A stretch of DNA of 64,000 nt from Pantoea sp. AS-PWVM4 (GTDB taxonomy: Bacteria; Pseudomonadota; Gammaproteobacteria; Enterobacterales; Enterobacteriaceae), in contig NZ_ASZC01000013.1 of assembly GCF_000468095.1 (NCBI RefSeq), positions 120,553-184,552 of the forward strand, written 5' to 3'. The notes below the pieces were generated by a model. It worked only from the letters and a program-made list of their open reading frames with translations, made no database searches and was not told the DNA's origin. Positions 26,206 through 35,991 of this stretch are shown one piece after another (the first letter of the stretch is position 1; each line of letters opens with the position of its first letter). The position numbers and the translations under genes are program-made.

Positions 26206-27042
26206 TTACTCCTGGGGAATGAAATCGCTGGCCGGTACGGTAAAGGTGGTGCCGAGGTACTGCTGTTGCAGTTTGGTCAGCTCGCCATCTTTCTGCATCG
26301 CCAGAATGTGGTCGCTCAGGGCCTTGTTCAGGCTGCCGTCTTCTTTACGCGTTGCCCAGCCCATCCATTGTGACGGACCGACTTCTCCGACCTGCGCCAC
26401 TTTGCTCGGGTACTTCTTCACCACCGGTGCCAGCACGGAGATATCGTCGTAGACGAAATCCGCGCGTTTGGTCATCAGGGTGCTGACGGTTTGATCCAGC
26501 GAATCGACGCTGATGATGGTGATCGGTTTCTTACCGGCTTTTTTCAGTTCGTCGTTAAAGCCTTTCAACAATTGTTCTGGCACGCTGGCGCTTTTCACGG
26601 CACCGCGCAGGCCGGACAGACTTTCCGGGCTGAGGGTTTTGCCGCTAAAGGTTTTGGCTTCATCTTCGCGCACCAACACGCCATTGACGGTTTTGCTGTA
26701 GGGCACGGTGAACAGCACTTTTTTCGCCCGTTCGGCGGTGACGTTGAGGGAGGAACCTTCGGCGTTAAACGAACCGGAAATCAGGCCCGGCAAAATGCCG
26801 CTGAAGGCGGTTTTCTGAAACTCCAGTTTCACGCCGAGATCTTTGGCGAAGGATTGCATGATCGCCACGCTGTAGCCGGTGATCGCGCCGCTGTCGTCGG
26901 TGTACTCATACGGAGGAAATGTCGGGTCGATACCGACGGTGATTTTGCCGCTGCTTTTGATATCGGCCAGCGTATCGGCTTGCGCCTGTGCCAGCGATCC
27001 AACAGATAAAAGTGCGGCGATGAGCCAAGCGGTTTTTTTCAT
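26206..27042 (-). CDS. ABC importer periplasmic substrate-binding protein, polar amino-acid type
   Basis: 278 residues from the chosen start MKKTAWLIAALLSVGSLAQA (signal peptide, cleavage after AQA). An upstream in-frame ATG at 27159 gives a leader without signal character and lies across the operator. RBS AGGG. The SBP_bac_3 fold shows GKITVGIDPTFPPYEYTD and QSFAKDLGVKLEFQ. It captures a cationic or polar small molecule for the permease pair at 23621-24936. Ligand unknown; with the DUF1989 genes a guanidino or ureido compound is a reasonable guess. Confidence 0.92.
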   Translation of the reverse strand: MKKTAWLIAALLSVGSLAQAQADTLADIKSSGKITVGIDPTFPPYEYTDDSGAITGYSVAIMQSFAKDLGVKLEFQKTAFSGILPGLISGSFNAEGSSLNVTAERAKKVLFTVPYSKTVNGVLVREDEAKTFSGKTLSPESLSGLRGAVKSASVPEQLLKGFNDELKKAGKKPITIISVDSLDQTVSTLMTKRADFVYDDISVLAPVVKKYPSKVAQVGEVGPSQWMGWATRKEDGSLNKALSDHILAMQKDGELTKLQQQYLGTTFTVPASDFIPQE

Positions 27043-27154
27043 TATGGTGTTTCCCTGGTGTTGGTGAAATGTCTTTTTCTTCTGAGCATATTTTGTGCCA
27101 GATTTTTCACACACCACGCATACCAGGGTCGGGGATATCACTTTTCCCTGTACA

Positions 27155-27178
27155 ATCATAAAGAAACATTTGTTTCTT
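27155..27178 (-). promoter_or_regulatory. Promoter -10 and palindromic operator of the DUF1989 transporter cluster
   Basis: AAGAAACA-TT-TGTTTCTT at 27161-27178 is a perfect 8-bp inverted repeat. It abuts a minus-strand -10 hexamer TATGAT (27155-27160), in the position of the promoter spacer. A repressor bound here would block transcription; the RpiR-type gene at 27284 is the obvious candidate. Confidence 0.6.
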
Positions 27179-27225
27179 AATTTATATTAGTCGTTTCTGT
27201 GGTTTCATAGATTGAAAAGAGAGAT

Positions 27226-27260
27226 GCCCGCCAGTGCACTTTTTCGGTGCAATGGCGGGC
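27226..27260 (-). terminator. Hairpin downstream of the RpiR-type gene
   Basis: GCCCGCCA and TGGCGGGC arms with an additional GTGCA/TGCAC pairing inside, starting about 24 bp after the regulator stop and followed on the minus strand by a pyrimidine-rich run. It separates the regulator from the cluster promoter. Confidence 0.55.
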
Positions 27261-27283
27261 GCAATATGCGCCAGCGCGGGGCG

Positions 27284-28135
27284 TTATTCGAGTTCGTCGA
27301 GGGATTGGTGCAGCGCTTCAACCTGGGCGAGGTAATCGTTGCTGGCTTTGCCCATCTCGCGCGCCACCAGGGAGCACAGCAAGTTGCAGATGCCGGAGAG
27401 CGCAGCGGTGCTGTCAAAAATCAGGCTACTGTCGGTGTGGCAGCGTACCACCCATTGCGCATGGCGGGCCGGTTTACCGGACAGCACATCGGCCAGATAC
27501 AGCATCGGTACCTGGCGCTCGGCCAGCGCATTCATCGCTGCCTCTAACGCTGGCATACGACGACGCAGGCCAACGCAAATCACCACATCCTGTTCATTCA
27601 GTGATGCCAGATGCTCCGCCAGCGAATCGCCGGGGCGCGGCAGCAGGCGTACGTCGGGGTGAACGTGGATCAGATCGCGATAGATCAGTTGCGCAATGGT
27701 CTGGCTATGACGCCAGCCCATCACTACCACGCGCCGTGCGCGGGCGATGGCGCTGACCGCGTCCTGCAACTGGCTGCTCTCCAGCGTGCGATAGCTGTTC
27801 ACCAGATTGGCGATCTCTTTTTCCAGATGCTGCTGCATGATGCTGTCGAGCGGTGAAGCGCTGGGTGCGGCTTGCAGATAAAGCGGTGAACCGCTGCTCT
27901 GCATATCACGCGCCTGACGGCGAGCGGCTTCGTAGCTTTCATAACCGAGGTGGCGGAAAAAACGCGTGGTGGTGGCTTTGGAAACCCCGGCGCTGTGCGC
28001 CAGTTCAGTAGCGGTATTCATGGCGAGCTGGCCTGGGGCTGCCAGCAGTACGTCGGCCAGCCGCTGTTCGTGGCTGGAGAGTTGCTCCCAGTGCTGACGA
28101 ATCCGGCCTTCCAGTGATGCCGTTTTTGCACTCAT
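27284..28135 (-). CDS. RpiR/MurR-family transcriptional regulator (HTH + SIS domain)
   Basis: 283 residues. The N-terminal HTH_6 domain contains MNTATELAHSAGVSKATTTRFFRHLGYES; the C-terminal half is a SIS domain with ARRVVVMGWRHSQTIAQLIYRDL and DVVICVGLRRR. SIS domains usually sense phosphosugars, but this subgroup is often linked to amine and amino-acid transport genes. It is upstream of, and on the same strand as, the DUF1989 transporter cluster, with a palindromic operator in between. It most likely controls that cluster. Confidence 0.88.
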   Translation of the reverse strand: MSAKTASLEGRIRQHWEQLSSHEQRLADVLLAAPGQLAMNTATELAHSAGVSKATTTRFFRHLGYESYEAARRQARDMQSSGSPLYLQAAPSASPLDSIMQQHLEKEIANLVNSYRTLESSQLQDAVSAIARARRVVVMGWRHSQTIAQLIYRDLIHVHPDVRLLPRPGDSLAEHLASLNEQDVVICVGLRRRMPALEAAMNALAERQVPMLYLADVLSGKPARHAQWVVRCHTDSSLIFDSTAALSGICNLLCSLVAREMGKASNDYLAQVEALHQSLDELE

Positions 28136-28210
28136 GGTGGATCCCTGAAAATAAAAAAACCATCCTGCACAGAGCGTGCCGGGTTGTCATCTGGATTTTT
28201 TAATGGAGAA

Positions 28211-28238
28211 AAAAGGTCGGCATCAATGCCGACCTTTT
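28211..28238. terminator. Bidirectional Rho-independent terminator
   Basis: AAAAGGTCGGCATcaATGCCGACCTTTT: a 9-bp GC-rich stem with A and T runs on both sides. It lies downstream of lysS (through repeat locus 5) and just upstream of the RpiR-type gene. Confidence 0.75.
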
Positions 28239-28244
28239 CCGGAT

Positions 28245-28315
28245 GTAGCGGCGCGATTTATCGCGCGGGGTTTCCCACATCGTGCATTGGACTGCACGAT
28301 TAATCGCGCCGCTAC
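28245..28315. repeat. Palindromic repeat locus 5 (inward pair)
   Basis: Forward unit 28245-28266 exact; reverse unit 28294-28315 with two changes (GCACGATTAATCGCGCC). Lies 3' of lysS. Confidence 0.88.
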
Positions 28316-28326
28316 GGATGGTGTGA

Positions 28327-29847
28327 TTATTTACCTGAAGGGCGCAGCGCCGGGAACAGGATTACATCGCGAATGGTGTGGCTGTTGGTAAACAACATCA
28401 CCATACGGTCGATACCAATACCCAGACCGGCAGTTGGCGGCAGACCATGTTCCAGCGCGGTGACATAGTCTTCGTCATAGAACATCGCTTCGTCATCACC
28501 GGCATCTTTAGCGTTCACCTGTTGCAGGAAACGCTCAGCCTGATCTTCCGCATCATTCAGCTCGGAGAAGCCGTTGCCGATTTCACGACCACCGATGAAG
28601 AATTCAAAGCGATCGGTGATTTCCGGGTTCTCGTCGTTACGACGTGCCAGCGGTGACACTTCTGCCGGATATTCGGTGATGAAGGTCGGCTGGATCAGAT
28701 GCGCTTCGGCGGTTTCTTCGAAGATCTCGGTTACCACGCGGCCCAGACCCCAGCTCTTCTCGACTTTGATGTGCAGTGAGTTGGCAATCGCCACGGCTTT
28801 GTCGAAATCATCCAGATCCGCCAGATCAGTTTCCGGACGGTACTTTTTGATCGCTTCGCGCATGGTGAGTTTTTCGAACGGCTTGCCGAAATCGAAGGTG
28901 TTCTCACCGTACGGGACTTCCGTGGTGCCGAGGACGTCCTGCGCCAGGGTACGGAACAGGCTTTCGGTCAGCTCGATCAGATCTTTGTAATCCGCATACG
29001 CCATGTAGAGTTCCATCATGGTGAACTCTGGATTGTGACGTGGAGAGATGCCTTCGTTACGGAAGTTACGGTTGATCTCAAACACGCGATCAAAACCGCC
29101 AACCACCAGACGCTTCAGATACAGTTCCGGCGCAATACGCAGGTACATATCGATGTCGAGCGCATTGTGATGGGTGATAAACGGACGGGCTGACGCACCC
29201 CCCGGGATCACCTGCATCATCGGGGTTTCCACTTCCATAAAGTCGCGGCCAACCATGAACTGACGAATGCCCGCCATGATTTTTGAACGCACCTGGAAGG
29301 TGTGACGTGATTCGTCGTTGGCAATCAGGTCCAGGTAACGCTGACGATAACGGGTTTCCTGATCGGCCAGGCCGTGGAATTTGTCCGGCAGAGGACGCAG
29401 CGCTTTGGTCAGTAGACGCAGTTCTGAGCAGTGGATTGACAGCTCACCGGTTTTGGTTTTGAACAGCTTACCGCGTGCGCCGAGGATATCGCCGAGATCC
29501 CACTTCTTGAACTGCTCGTTGTAGACGCCTTCCGCCAGATCATCGCGCGCCACGTACAACTGAATGCGGCCACCGACGTCCTGCAACGTGATGAATGACG
29601 CTTTGCCCATGATACGACGGGTCATCATACGACCGGCAACACTGACCTCGATGCCAAGGTCTTCCAGCTCTTCGTTGCTCTTTTCGTCATAGCTGGCGTG
29701 CAGCTGATCGGAGGTGGCGTCACGGCGAAAATCGTTAGGAAACGCCACGCCGGTTTCACGCAGCGCGCTGAGTTTTTCGCGACGCGTTTTCAGTTCGTTA
29801 TTTAACTCAAGTGCGGCATCAACGCTCTGCGGTTGTTGTTCAGACAT
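28327..29847 (-). CDS. lysS: Lysyl-tRNA synthetase LysS (class II)
   Basis: 506 residues. Charges tRNA-Lys. The N-terminal OB-fold anticodon domain includes [19 protein letters not shown]; class II motif 2 is [24 protein letters not shown] and motif 3 is [16 protein letters not shown]. Length and order match E. coli LysS. It starts 9 bp after prfB, the standard prfB-lysS operon. Confidence 0.98.
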   Translation of the reverse strand: MSEQQPQSVDAALELNNELKTRREKLSALRETGVAFPNDFRRDATSDQLHASYDEKSNEELEDLGIEVSVAGRMMTRRIMGKASFITLQDVGGRIQLYVARDDLAEGVYNEQFKKWDLGDILGARGKLFKTKTGELSIHCSELRLLTKALRPLPDKFHGLADQETRYRQRYLDLIANDESRHTFQVRSKIMAGIRQFMVGRDFMEVETPMMQVIPGGASARPFITHHNALDIDMYLRIAPELYLKRLVVGGFDRVFEINRNFRNEGISPRHNPEFTMMELYMAYADYKDLIELTESLFRTLAQDVLGTTEVPYGENTFDFGKPFEKLTMREAIKKYRPETDLADLDDFDKAVAIANSLHIKVEKSWGLGRVVTEIFEETAEAHLIQPTFITEYPAEVSPLARRNDENPEITDRFEFFIGGREIGNGFSELNDAEDQAERFLQQVNAKDAGDDEAMFYDEDYVTALEHGLPPTAGLGIGIDRMVMLFTNSHTIRDVILFPALRPSGK

Positions 29848-29856
29848 GTCGGTTCC

Positions 29857-30955
29857 TTATAGCCCTGCTTTTAAACTTGCTTCAATAAAACGATCGAGAT
29901 CGCCATCCAACACCGCCTGGGTGTTACGCGTTTCTACGCCAGTACGCAGATCTTTGATGCGCGAATCATCGAGAACGTATGAACGGATCTGGCTGCCCCA
30001 GCCGATGTCAGATTTGTTATCTTCCGCCGCCTGTTTCTCAGCATTTTTCTTTTGCATCTCAAGCTCATACAGCTTCGCTTTCATCTGCTTCATGGCCTGA
30101 TCTTTGTTCTTATGCTGCGAACGATCGTTCTGACACTGGGTCACGGTGCCGGTCGGAATGTGGGTGATACGTACCGCAGATTCCGTACGGTTAACGTGCT
30201 GACCACCCGCGCCCGAAGCACGGTAAACGTCAATACGCAGATCTGCCGGGTTGATTTCGATATCAATATCGTCATCCACTTCCGGATAGATAAAGGCAGA
30301 ACTGAAGGAGGTGTGACGACGGCCACCCGAGTCAAACGGACTCTTACGTACCAGGCGATGGACGCCGGTTTCGGTACGCAGCCAGCCGAAAGCATATTCG
30401 CCAGAAACACGAATGGTGGCGGATTTCAGACCGGCCACTTCACCTTCTGACTCTTCAATAATCTCGGTTTTGAAGCCTTTGGCTTCCGCCCAGCGCAGGT
30501 ACATGCGCATCAGCATGCTGGCCCAGTCCTGCGCTTCGGTGCCGCCGGAACCGGCTTGCAGGTCGATGTAGCAGTCGGCGCTGTCGTATTCACCGGAGAA
30601 CATACGACGGAATTCCAGTTCACCCAGCTTGGTTTCCAACACGTCCAGCTCGGCAATGGTGTCGTTGAAGGTTTCTTCGTCATCGGCTTCAACCGCCAAC
30701 TCCAGCAGGCCCTGCACATCTTCCAGCCCCTGATACATCTGGTCCAGGGTGCCGACGATGATTTCTAACGACGAACGTTCTTTACCCAGCGCTTGCGCAC
30801 GCTCAGGTTCGTTCCAGACGTCAGGTTGTTCCAGCTCGGCGTTTACTTCTTCGAGGCGTTCTTTCTTAGCATCGTAGTCAAAGATACCCCCTAAGAACGT
30901 CGCTGCGCTCGGTGAGGTCCTGAATACGGTTTTTGACCGGGTTGATTTCAAACAT
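29857..30955 (-). CDS. prfB: Peptide chain release factor 2 (RF2), programmed +1 frameshift
   Basis: RF2 recognises UGA and UAA stop codons. The gene starts at 30955 ([20 protein letters not shown]), reads 25 codons to an in-frame TGA at 30878-30880, and continues in the +1 frame ([12 protein letters not shown]). The shift site is intact: an AGGGGG Shine-Dalgarno-like sequence (30887-30892) followed by CTTTGAC, as in E. coli. The SPF codon-recognition motif (KSPFDSGG) and the peptide-release motif [14 protein letters not shown] are present. Total about 365 residues. Confidence 0.97.
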
Positions 30956-31050
30956 GGCTTTTCAGTCTTTTTTGACGATTCGTGAGAGGAGAAAAATCTA
31001 ACGCGCTAGTTTAACCGAAAGCGCGTTCACTTTATAGCTTTGCTGGCCGC

Positions 31051-32781
31051 TTATGCCAGCGGCCACAGATGGTCGATAATCAGCTGCACCGAACGGTTGC
31101 CACGATACTCGTTAATGTCCAGTTTGTAGGCCAGTTCAACCTGGCGCACGCTGCTGTCCGGCCACAAAGTCGTATCAACGTTAAAGGCGATGCCATCCAG
31201 CAACGGACCTCCGCCAATCGGCTCCACCATCACTTTCAAATGACGTTCACCCACCAGCCGTTGTTGCAGCAGTTTAAACCGGCCATCAAATACCGGCTCA
31301 GGGAATGCCTGGCCCCAGGGTCCCGCTTCCCGCAGCAGCTCAGCGGTTTGCAGCGAAAACTCCTGCGCGCGCAATTCACCATCTGACCAGATTACCCCCT
31401 GCAACGCTTCGCCATCCAGCCATTCGTCAATCAACGCGGCAAAGCGCTGACGAAACTCTTCGTAGCGAGCTTCCTGCAACGATAATCCCGCGGCCATCGC
31501 ATGACCGCCGAATTTGATCATCAGGCCAGGATGCAGGGTATCGAGACGTTCCAGCGCGTCACGCAGATGGAGCCCGGCAATCGAGCGGCCAGAGCCCTTC
31601 AGCGTGCCGTCCCCTGCCGGAGCGAAAGCGATCACCGGACGGTGGAAACGCTCCTTGAGGCGCGAAGCCAAAATCCCCACCACTCCCTGATGCCACTCGG
31701 GATGGTAGAACGCCAGACCGAGCGGCAAGTCGGTGTGCTGTCGCTCCAGCGCATCACACAACGCCAGCGCTTCGCTTTTCATGCCCTGCTCGATCTCTTT
31801 ACGCGTCTGATTCAACGCGTCCAGCTCGTTGGCCAGCATGCGCGCTTCGCTGATGTCTTCGGTCAGCAACAAGGCAACGCCCACCGACATATCATCCAGA
31901 CGCCCCGCCGCATTGAGACGGGGACCGATGGCGAAACCGAGATCGCTCGCCACCAGTTGTCGCGCATCGCGATTGGCGATTTCCAGCAACGCACGAATAC
32001 CGGCGCGGCATTTCCCAGCGCGGATGCGGCTTAAGCCTTGCCACACCAGAATGCGGTTGTTGGCATCGAGCGGCACCACGTCAGCCACGGTGCCCAGCGC
32101 TACCAGATCAAGCCATTCCGCCAGATTGGGTTCCGCCCGGCCCTCGCTAAACCAGTTTTGCGTACGCAGGTATGCGCGCAACGCCAGCATCAGATAGAAG
32201 GCTACGCCCACGCCCGCCAGCGCCCGTGAGGGGAAATCGCTGTCGTTCAGATTTGGGTTAACAATGGCTTCGGCAGCAGGCAGCGTTTCACCCGGCAGGT
32301 GGTGATCGGTGACCAGCACCGGGATGCCATGCTGATGCGCCGTATCGACGCCCGCATGCGACGAAATGCCGTTATCTACCGTGAGGATCATCTCGGCACC
32401 GCGCGCCCGCGCCTGCTCCACCACTTCCGGGCTGAGGCCGTAGCCATCTTCAAAACGGTTGGGGACAAGGTAGTCGATGTTGCCACCGAGACTGCGCAGC
32501 GCCAGCACCGTTAACGCGGTGCTGGTGGCACCATCGGCGTCAAAATCGCCCACCACCACAATGCGGCGACCGTCGCGCAGCATCTGATGCAGCAGCGTCA
32601 CCGCAGCATCGATGCCACCAAGCGTTTGCCACGGCAGCAGATGTTTAGCACCGCGTTCGAGTTCAGCGGCATCACGCACGCCACGTTGCAGGTAGAGCCG
32701 CCGCAGTAGCGGTGGCAAATCGGCAGGCAAGGTATCGTCGGCATGGGGTTCACGCCGACGCAGTTCAACAGAATGGATCAC
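31051..32781 (-). CDS. recJ: Single-strand-specific 5'-3' exonuclease RecJ
   Basis: 576 residues (E. coli 577). Cytoplasmic DNase of recombination and mismatch repair. DHH-family motifs: VVGDFDADGATSTAL, TVDNGISSHAG, VTDHHLPGE and a later HFGGHAMAAGLS-like GGHAMAAGLS. It lies 6 bp after dsbC in the xerD-dsbC-recJ-prfB-lysS operon. Confidence 0.97.
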   Translation of the reverse strand: MIHSVELRRREPHADDTLPADLPPLLRRLYLQRGVRDAAELERGAKHLLPWQTLGGIDAAVTLLHQMLRDGRRIVVVGDFDADGATSTALTVLALRSLGGNIDYLVPNRFEDGYGLSPEVVEQARARGAEMILTVDNGISSHAGVDTAHQHGIPVLVTDHHLPGETLPAAEAIVNPNLNDSDFPSRALAGVGVAFYLMLALRAYLRTQNWFSEGRAEPNLAEWLDLVALGTVADVVPLDANNRILVWQGLSRIRAGKCRAGIRALLEIANRDARQLVASDLGFAIGPRLNAAGRLDDMSVGVALLLTEDISEARMLANELDALNQTRKEIEQGMKSEALALCDALERQHTDLPLGLAFYHPEWHQGVVGILASRLKERFHRPVIAFAPAGDGTLKGSGRSIAGLHLRDALERLDTLHPGLMIKFGGHAMAAGLSLQEARYEEFRQRFAALIDEWLDGEALQGVIWSDGELRAQEFSLQTAELLREAGPWGQAFPEPVFDGRFKLLQQRLVGERHLKVMVEPIGGGPLLDGIAFNVDTTLWPDSSVRQVELAYKLDINEYRGNRSVQLIIDHLWPLA

Positions 32782-32787
32782 TGTGGA

Positions 32788-33501
32788 TTAACCGCCACTT
32801 TTCTGGCCGTCGAGCACTTGCTTCAGCTCCTGTGGCCCCTGATAACCTGGGATCATCATGCCGCTGTCGGTCAGGATGGCAGGCGTGCCCTGAATACCAA
32901 ACAGGATGCCCAGTTTATATTGCTGGTCGAGATCGATTTTGCAGGTCGCCGGTGCGTCCATCTGCGGCGCATTACCTTTCATCGCCTCATCAAACTGTTT
33001 GTTACGATCGGCACTGCACCAGATGGCTTTCATCGCTTTTTCGACCTGACCATGCAGACCTTCACGCGGGAATGCCAGGTAACGCACGGTGATGCCCAAC
33101 GCGTTGTAGTCAGCCATTTGCTCATGCAGCTTACGGCAATAACCACAGGTAATGTCGGTAAACACGGTGATAACGTGTTGTTGTTTCGGCGCTTTGTAGA
33201 TAATCATTTGCGGTTCCAGCGCCGTGACTTTCTTCTCCAGCAGCTGGTTCGTCACGTTCACCGGTTGTGCGCCGCTGACATCGTACAACGGCCCCTGAAT
33301 CATGTGCTTACCATCGTCGGTGACGTACAACACGCCACTCTCCGTCAGCACAGTTTTGATGCCTGGCAGCGGTGACGGCTGAATTTCCGTCTGTTGCAGT
33401 CCCAACTTTTTCAAAGCCTGCTGGATGGCGCTGTCATCGGCATGAACCAGCCCGGAGAAGGTGCTGACCAGCAGAGCCAGCATCGTTAACTGTTTTTTCA
33501 T
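32788..33501 (-). CDS. dsbC: Thiol:disulfide isomerase DsbC
   Basis: Start set at 33501 (MKKQLTMLALLVSTFSGLVHA, a cleavable signal peptide) with RBS AGGAAATGAG; the frame extends upstream to 33576 inside xerD without a signal. About 237 residues. The thioredoxin-type active site is DITCGYCRKLHEQM. It is a periplasmic homodimer that shuffles wrong disulfides, kept reduced by DsbD. Follows xerD by 22 bp. Confidence 0.96.
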   Translation of the reverse strand: MKKQLTMLALLVSTFSGLVHADDSAIQQALKKLGLQQTEIQPSPLPGIKTVLTESGVLYVTDDGKHMIQGPLYDVSGAQPVNVTNQLLEKKVTALEPQMIIYKAPKQQHVITVFTDITCGYCRKLHEQMADYNALGITVRYLAFPREGLHGQVEKAMKAIWCSADRNKQFDEAMKGNAPQMDAPATCKIDLDQQYKLGILFGIQGTPAILTDSGMMIPGYQGPQELKQVLDGQKSGG

Positions 33502-33523
33502 CTCATTTCCTTGTTGCCGCGTT

Positions 33524-34417
33524 TCAGGCGCGCGGATGATGCTGTTGATGTAACAATCGCAAGCGCTCAGTGGCAACGTGCGTATAAATTTGGGTAGTGG
33601 AAAGGTCGCTGTGACCTAACAACATCTGTACGACGCGCAAATCGGCACCGTGGTTCAATAGATGTGTCGCAAAAGCGTGGCGCAACACATGCGGCGACAG
33701 TTTTTCGCTGTCGATTCCGGCCAGCAAAGCGTAGTGCTTAATCCGGTGCCAGAACGTCTGACGGGTCATCTTTTGCGCGCGATTGCTGGGGAATAGCACA
33801 TCCAGCGTCTGGCCATTGAGCAACCACGGACGACCATGCGTCATATAATGCTCAATCCAGTAAATCGCTTCTTCACCCATTGGCACAAGGCGCTCTTTGT
33901 TGCCTTTACCAATCACCCGCACCACCCCCTGACGCAGGCTGACATCACTCAGGGTTAACCCCACCAGCTCAGAAACACGCAGGCCGGTGGCGTAAAGTAA
34001 TTCCAGCATCGCTTTGTCGCGCAGTTCGAGCGGAATCTCAATCGAGGGTGCCTGCAACAGGCGTTCTACCTGGCTTTCACTCAGATCCTTGGGCAAGCGC
34101 TGCGGGAGTTTCGGGGCGGAAAGCAGTGCGCTGGGATCGTCGCTACGCAGCTTTTCACGGTACAGATATTGAAACAACCGCCGGATGGCGCTCAGGGTAC
34201 GTGCTGAGCTGGTGGCTTTATAACCGCCTTCCACCCGTTCCGCCAGAAACTGCTGCAAGTCGAGTGCTTCCAGCGTCAGCAGCGTGCGCTCATGATGATG
34301 CAGCCAGCCGGTGAGAGTTTGCAGATCCTGGCGATAGGATGCGAGGGTATTTTGTGCCAGATTGCGCTCAATCCAGAGCGTATCCAGAAACTGTTCAATC
34401 AGGTCGCTGTCTGCCAC
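33524..34417 (-). CDS. xerD: Site-specific tyrosine recombinase XerD
   Basis: 297 residues (E. coli 298). With XerC it resolves chromosome dimers at dif. The tyrosine-recombinase catalytic residues are in [42 protein letters not shown]. The N-terminal core-binding SAM-like domain ([23 protein letters not shown]) is intact. First gene of the xerD-dsbC-recJ-prfB-lysS run; divergent from fldB. Confidence 0.97.
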   Translation of the reverse strand: MADSDLIEQFLDTLWIERNLAQNTLASYRQDLQTLTGWLHHHERTLLTLEALDLQQFLAERVEGGYKATSSARTLSAIRRLFQYLYREKLRSDDPSALLSAPKLPQRLPKDLSESQVERLLQAPSIEIPLELRDKAMLELLYATGLRVSELVGLTLSDVSLRQGVVRVIGKGNKERLVPMGEEAIYWIEHYMTHGRPWLLNGQTLDVLFPSNRAQKMTRQTFWHRIKHYALLAGIDSEKLSPHVLRHAFATHLLNHGADLRVVQMLLGHSDLSTTQIYTHVATERLRLLHQQHHPRA

Positions 34418-34519
34418 TTTCTCCCTCCAACCGGTGTGAAATCGTGCTCATTATGCCTGAAAAGCGCCTGCTTCTGGTACAATTGCGCCAGAGTCAGTCT
34501 CAGACAGAGCATTAATTGC

Positions 34520-35038
34520 ATGAATATCGGCCTGTTTTACGGTTCAAGTACCTGCTACACCGAAATGACCGCGGAGAAGATTCGCGACTTTATTGGTGAA
34601 GAATTAGTCACCCTGCACAACCTGAAAGATGACGATCCAGCGTTGATGGAGCAGTACGATTTGCTGATCCTCGGTATCCCAACCTGGGACTTCGGTGAGT
34701 TGCAGGAGGATTGGGAAGCGATTTGGCCGCAAATCCCGGCGCTGAATCTGCGCGGAAAAATTGTCGCCCTGTATGGCATGGGTGACATGATTGGCTACAG
34801 TGAGTGGTTTCTCGACGCACTGGGTATGCTGCATGAGTTGTTGCAGCCGATGGGCGTGCAGTTTGTCGGCTACTGGCCGCTGGAGGGCTACGAATTTACC
34901 AGCCCGAAACCGTTAACCGCTGATGGCAAACAATTTGTCGGTCTGGCGCTTGATGATGTGAACCAGTTTGAACTGAGTGATGAACGCATCGAACAGTGGT
35001 GCGAACAGATTCTGACGGAAACCGCCGCGCTACTTTAA
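34520..35038 (+). CDS. fldB: Flavodoxin FldB
   Basis: 172 residues. The start at 34520 reads [20 protein letters not shown]; the frame stays open to 34292 inside xerD but without homology. The FMN phosphate loop is [10 protein letters not shown], and the aromatic stacking region is [15 protein letters not shown]. The long-chain flavodoxin length and position beside xerD match E. coli fldB. It is a low-potential electron carrier. Confidence 0.95.
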   Translation: MNIGLFYGSSTCYTEMTAEKIRDFIGEELVTLHNLKDDDPALMEQYDLLILGIPTWDFGELQEDWEAIWPQIPALNLRGKIVALYGMGDMIGYSEWFLDALGMLHELLQPMGVQFVGYWPLEGYEFTSPKPLTADGKQFVGLALDDVNQFELSDERIEQWCEQILTETAALL

Positions 35039-35055
35039 CGCGTGATTCCTACGAT

Positions 35056-35127
35056 GTAGCGGCGCGATTTATCGCGCGGTTTCATGCGTGATGTGGGAAA
35101 AAACCGCGCGATAAATCGCGCCGCTAC
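35056..35127. repeat. Palindromic repeat locus 6 (inward pair)
   Basis: Forward unit 35056-35077 and reverse unit 35106-35127, both exact, 28 bp apart. The reverse unit contains the TAG stop codon of ygfX. Confidence 0.92.
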
Positions 35128-35525
35128 GGGCTTAAACAGCAGGCACGCAATGTGCGCCAGCTTGCTGCTGGCATGTTGTCATGCATCAGCCACAACCGCC
35201 TGCGTTGCCCCTGGTCGTTACGTAGCACCAGCAACACGCCAATCGGCAACCAGCCTGGTGCGCGCGCGTTGTGCCAGCGCATATCATCCCAGTGCCAGAT
35301 ACCCTGATGATCCAACGAAAGTGGCCCGCAGCGTCGTTGCAACTGCCGCTGGTGACGCCATCCCTCCACCAGCAATACCAACAACAACGGCGCTTTACTC
35401 CAGCGCCATGTTTCCGGCCAGGGCAGGCAAACCACCAGTGAACAACAAAGCAGCAGCATCAGCGCCTGCAATATCCGGGCGCTGTGCGATGGATGCAGCT
35501 TACATCGCCACCGGACCGCGTTCAC
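35124..35525 (-). CDS. ygfX: YgfX (CptA) membrane protein
   Basis: 133 residues, two hydrophobic helices (about 20-45), then a basic cytoplasmic domain with [18 protein letters not shown]. coli YgfX/CptA pairs with SdhE and was described as a toxin that affects MreB and FtsZ. It overlaps sdhE by 26 bp, the conserved arrangement. The protein ends ACCLSP and the stop TAG belongs to repeat locus 6, so its 3' end differs from E. coli. Confidence 0.85.
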   Translation of the reverse strand: MNAVRWRCKLHPSHSARILQALMLLLCCSLVVCLPWPETWRWSKAPLLLVLLVEGWRHQRQLQRRCGPLSLDHQGIWHWDDMRWHNARAPGWLPIGVLLVLRNDQGQRRRLWLMHDNMPAASWRTLRACCLSP

Positions 35526-35766
35526 GATTGCGCTGCTGAATCAGTTTCACCATACGCTGGAACTCGGGATCGACCGGTTCACCGTGGTTCATCATCCAGT
35601 TGAATAAATCCGGGTCGTCGCTTTTCAATAAGGCCACGAACACCTGCTTGTCGGTGTCAGTCAGCGAATCGTACTCATATTTGAAAAACGGCATGATAGC
35701 GATGTCCAGCTCCAGCATGCCCCGACGGCACGCCCATTGGACGCGGGCTTTGTCATGAATATCCAT
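35500..35766 (-). CDS. sdhE: FAD assembly factor SdhE (CptB, YgfY)
   Basis: 88 residues from [21 protein letters not shown]; the frame extends upstream to 35835 without homology. The RGxxE motif (RRGMLE) and the C-terminal RNRERGP are those of SdhE, which helps attach FAD to SdhA and FrdA. It overlaps ygfX. Confidence 0.95.
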   Translation of the reverse strand: MDIHDKARVQWACRRGMLELDIAIMPFFKYEYDSLTDTDKQVFVALLKSDDPDLFNWMMNHGEPVDPEFQRMVKLIQQRNRERGPVAM

Positions 35767-35991
35767 GTCTCTTTTCCACAGCGGCAAACAATGGCGCTCA
35801 GTGTACCTGCTTTTTTTCGCGGGTGCAGGCGTCACTGCACTGGCTGTGCAGTGACGCGCAAAACCCTTTCACACAATGCAGGGTTATCACGCGATTTGTG
35901 CGTCAGGTTCCGCAAACTGGTTGCAAAGCCGCGCTGCTCTTTTAACATGGAAAGATTGTCTACGGATGAACCCATTAATCAGGAAAAACCC

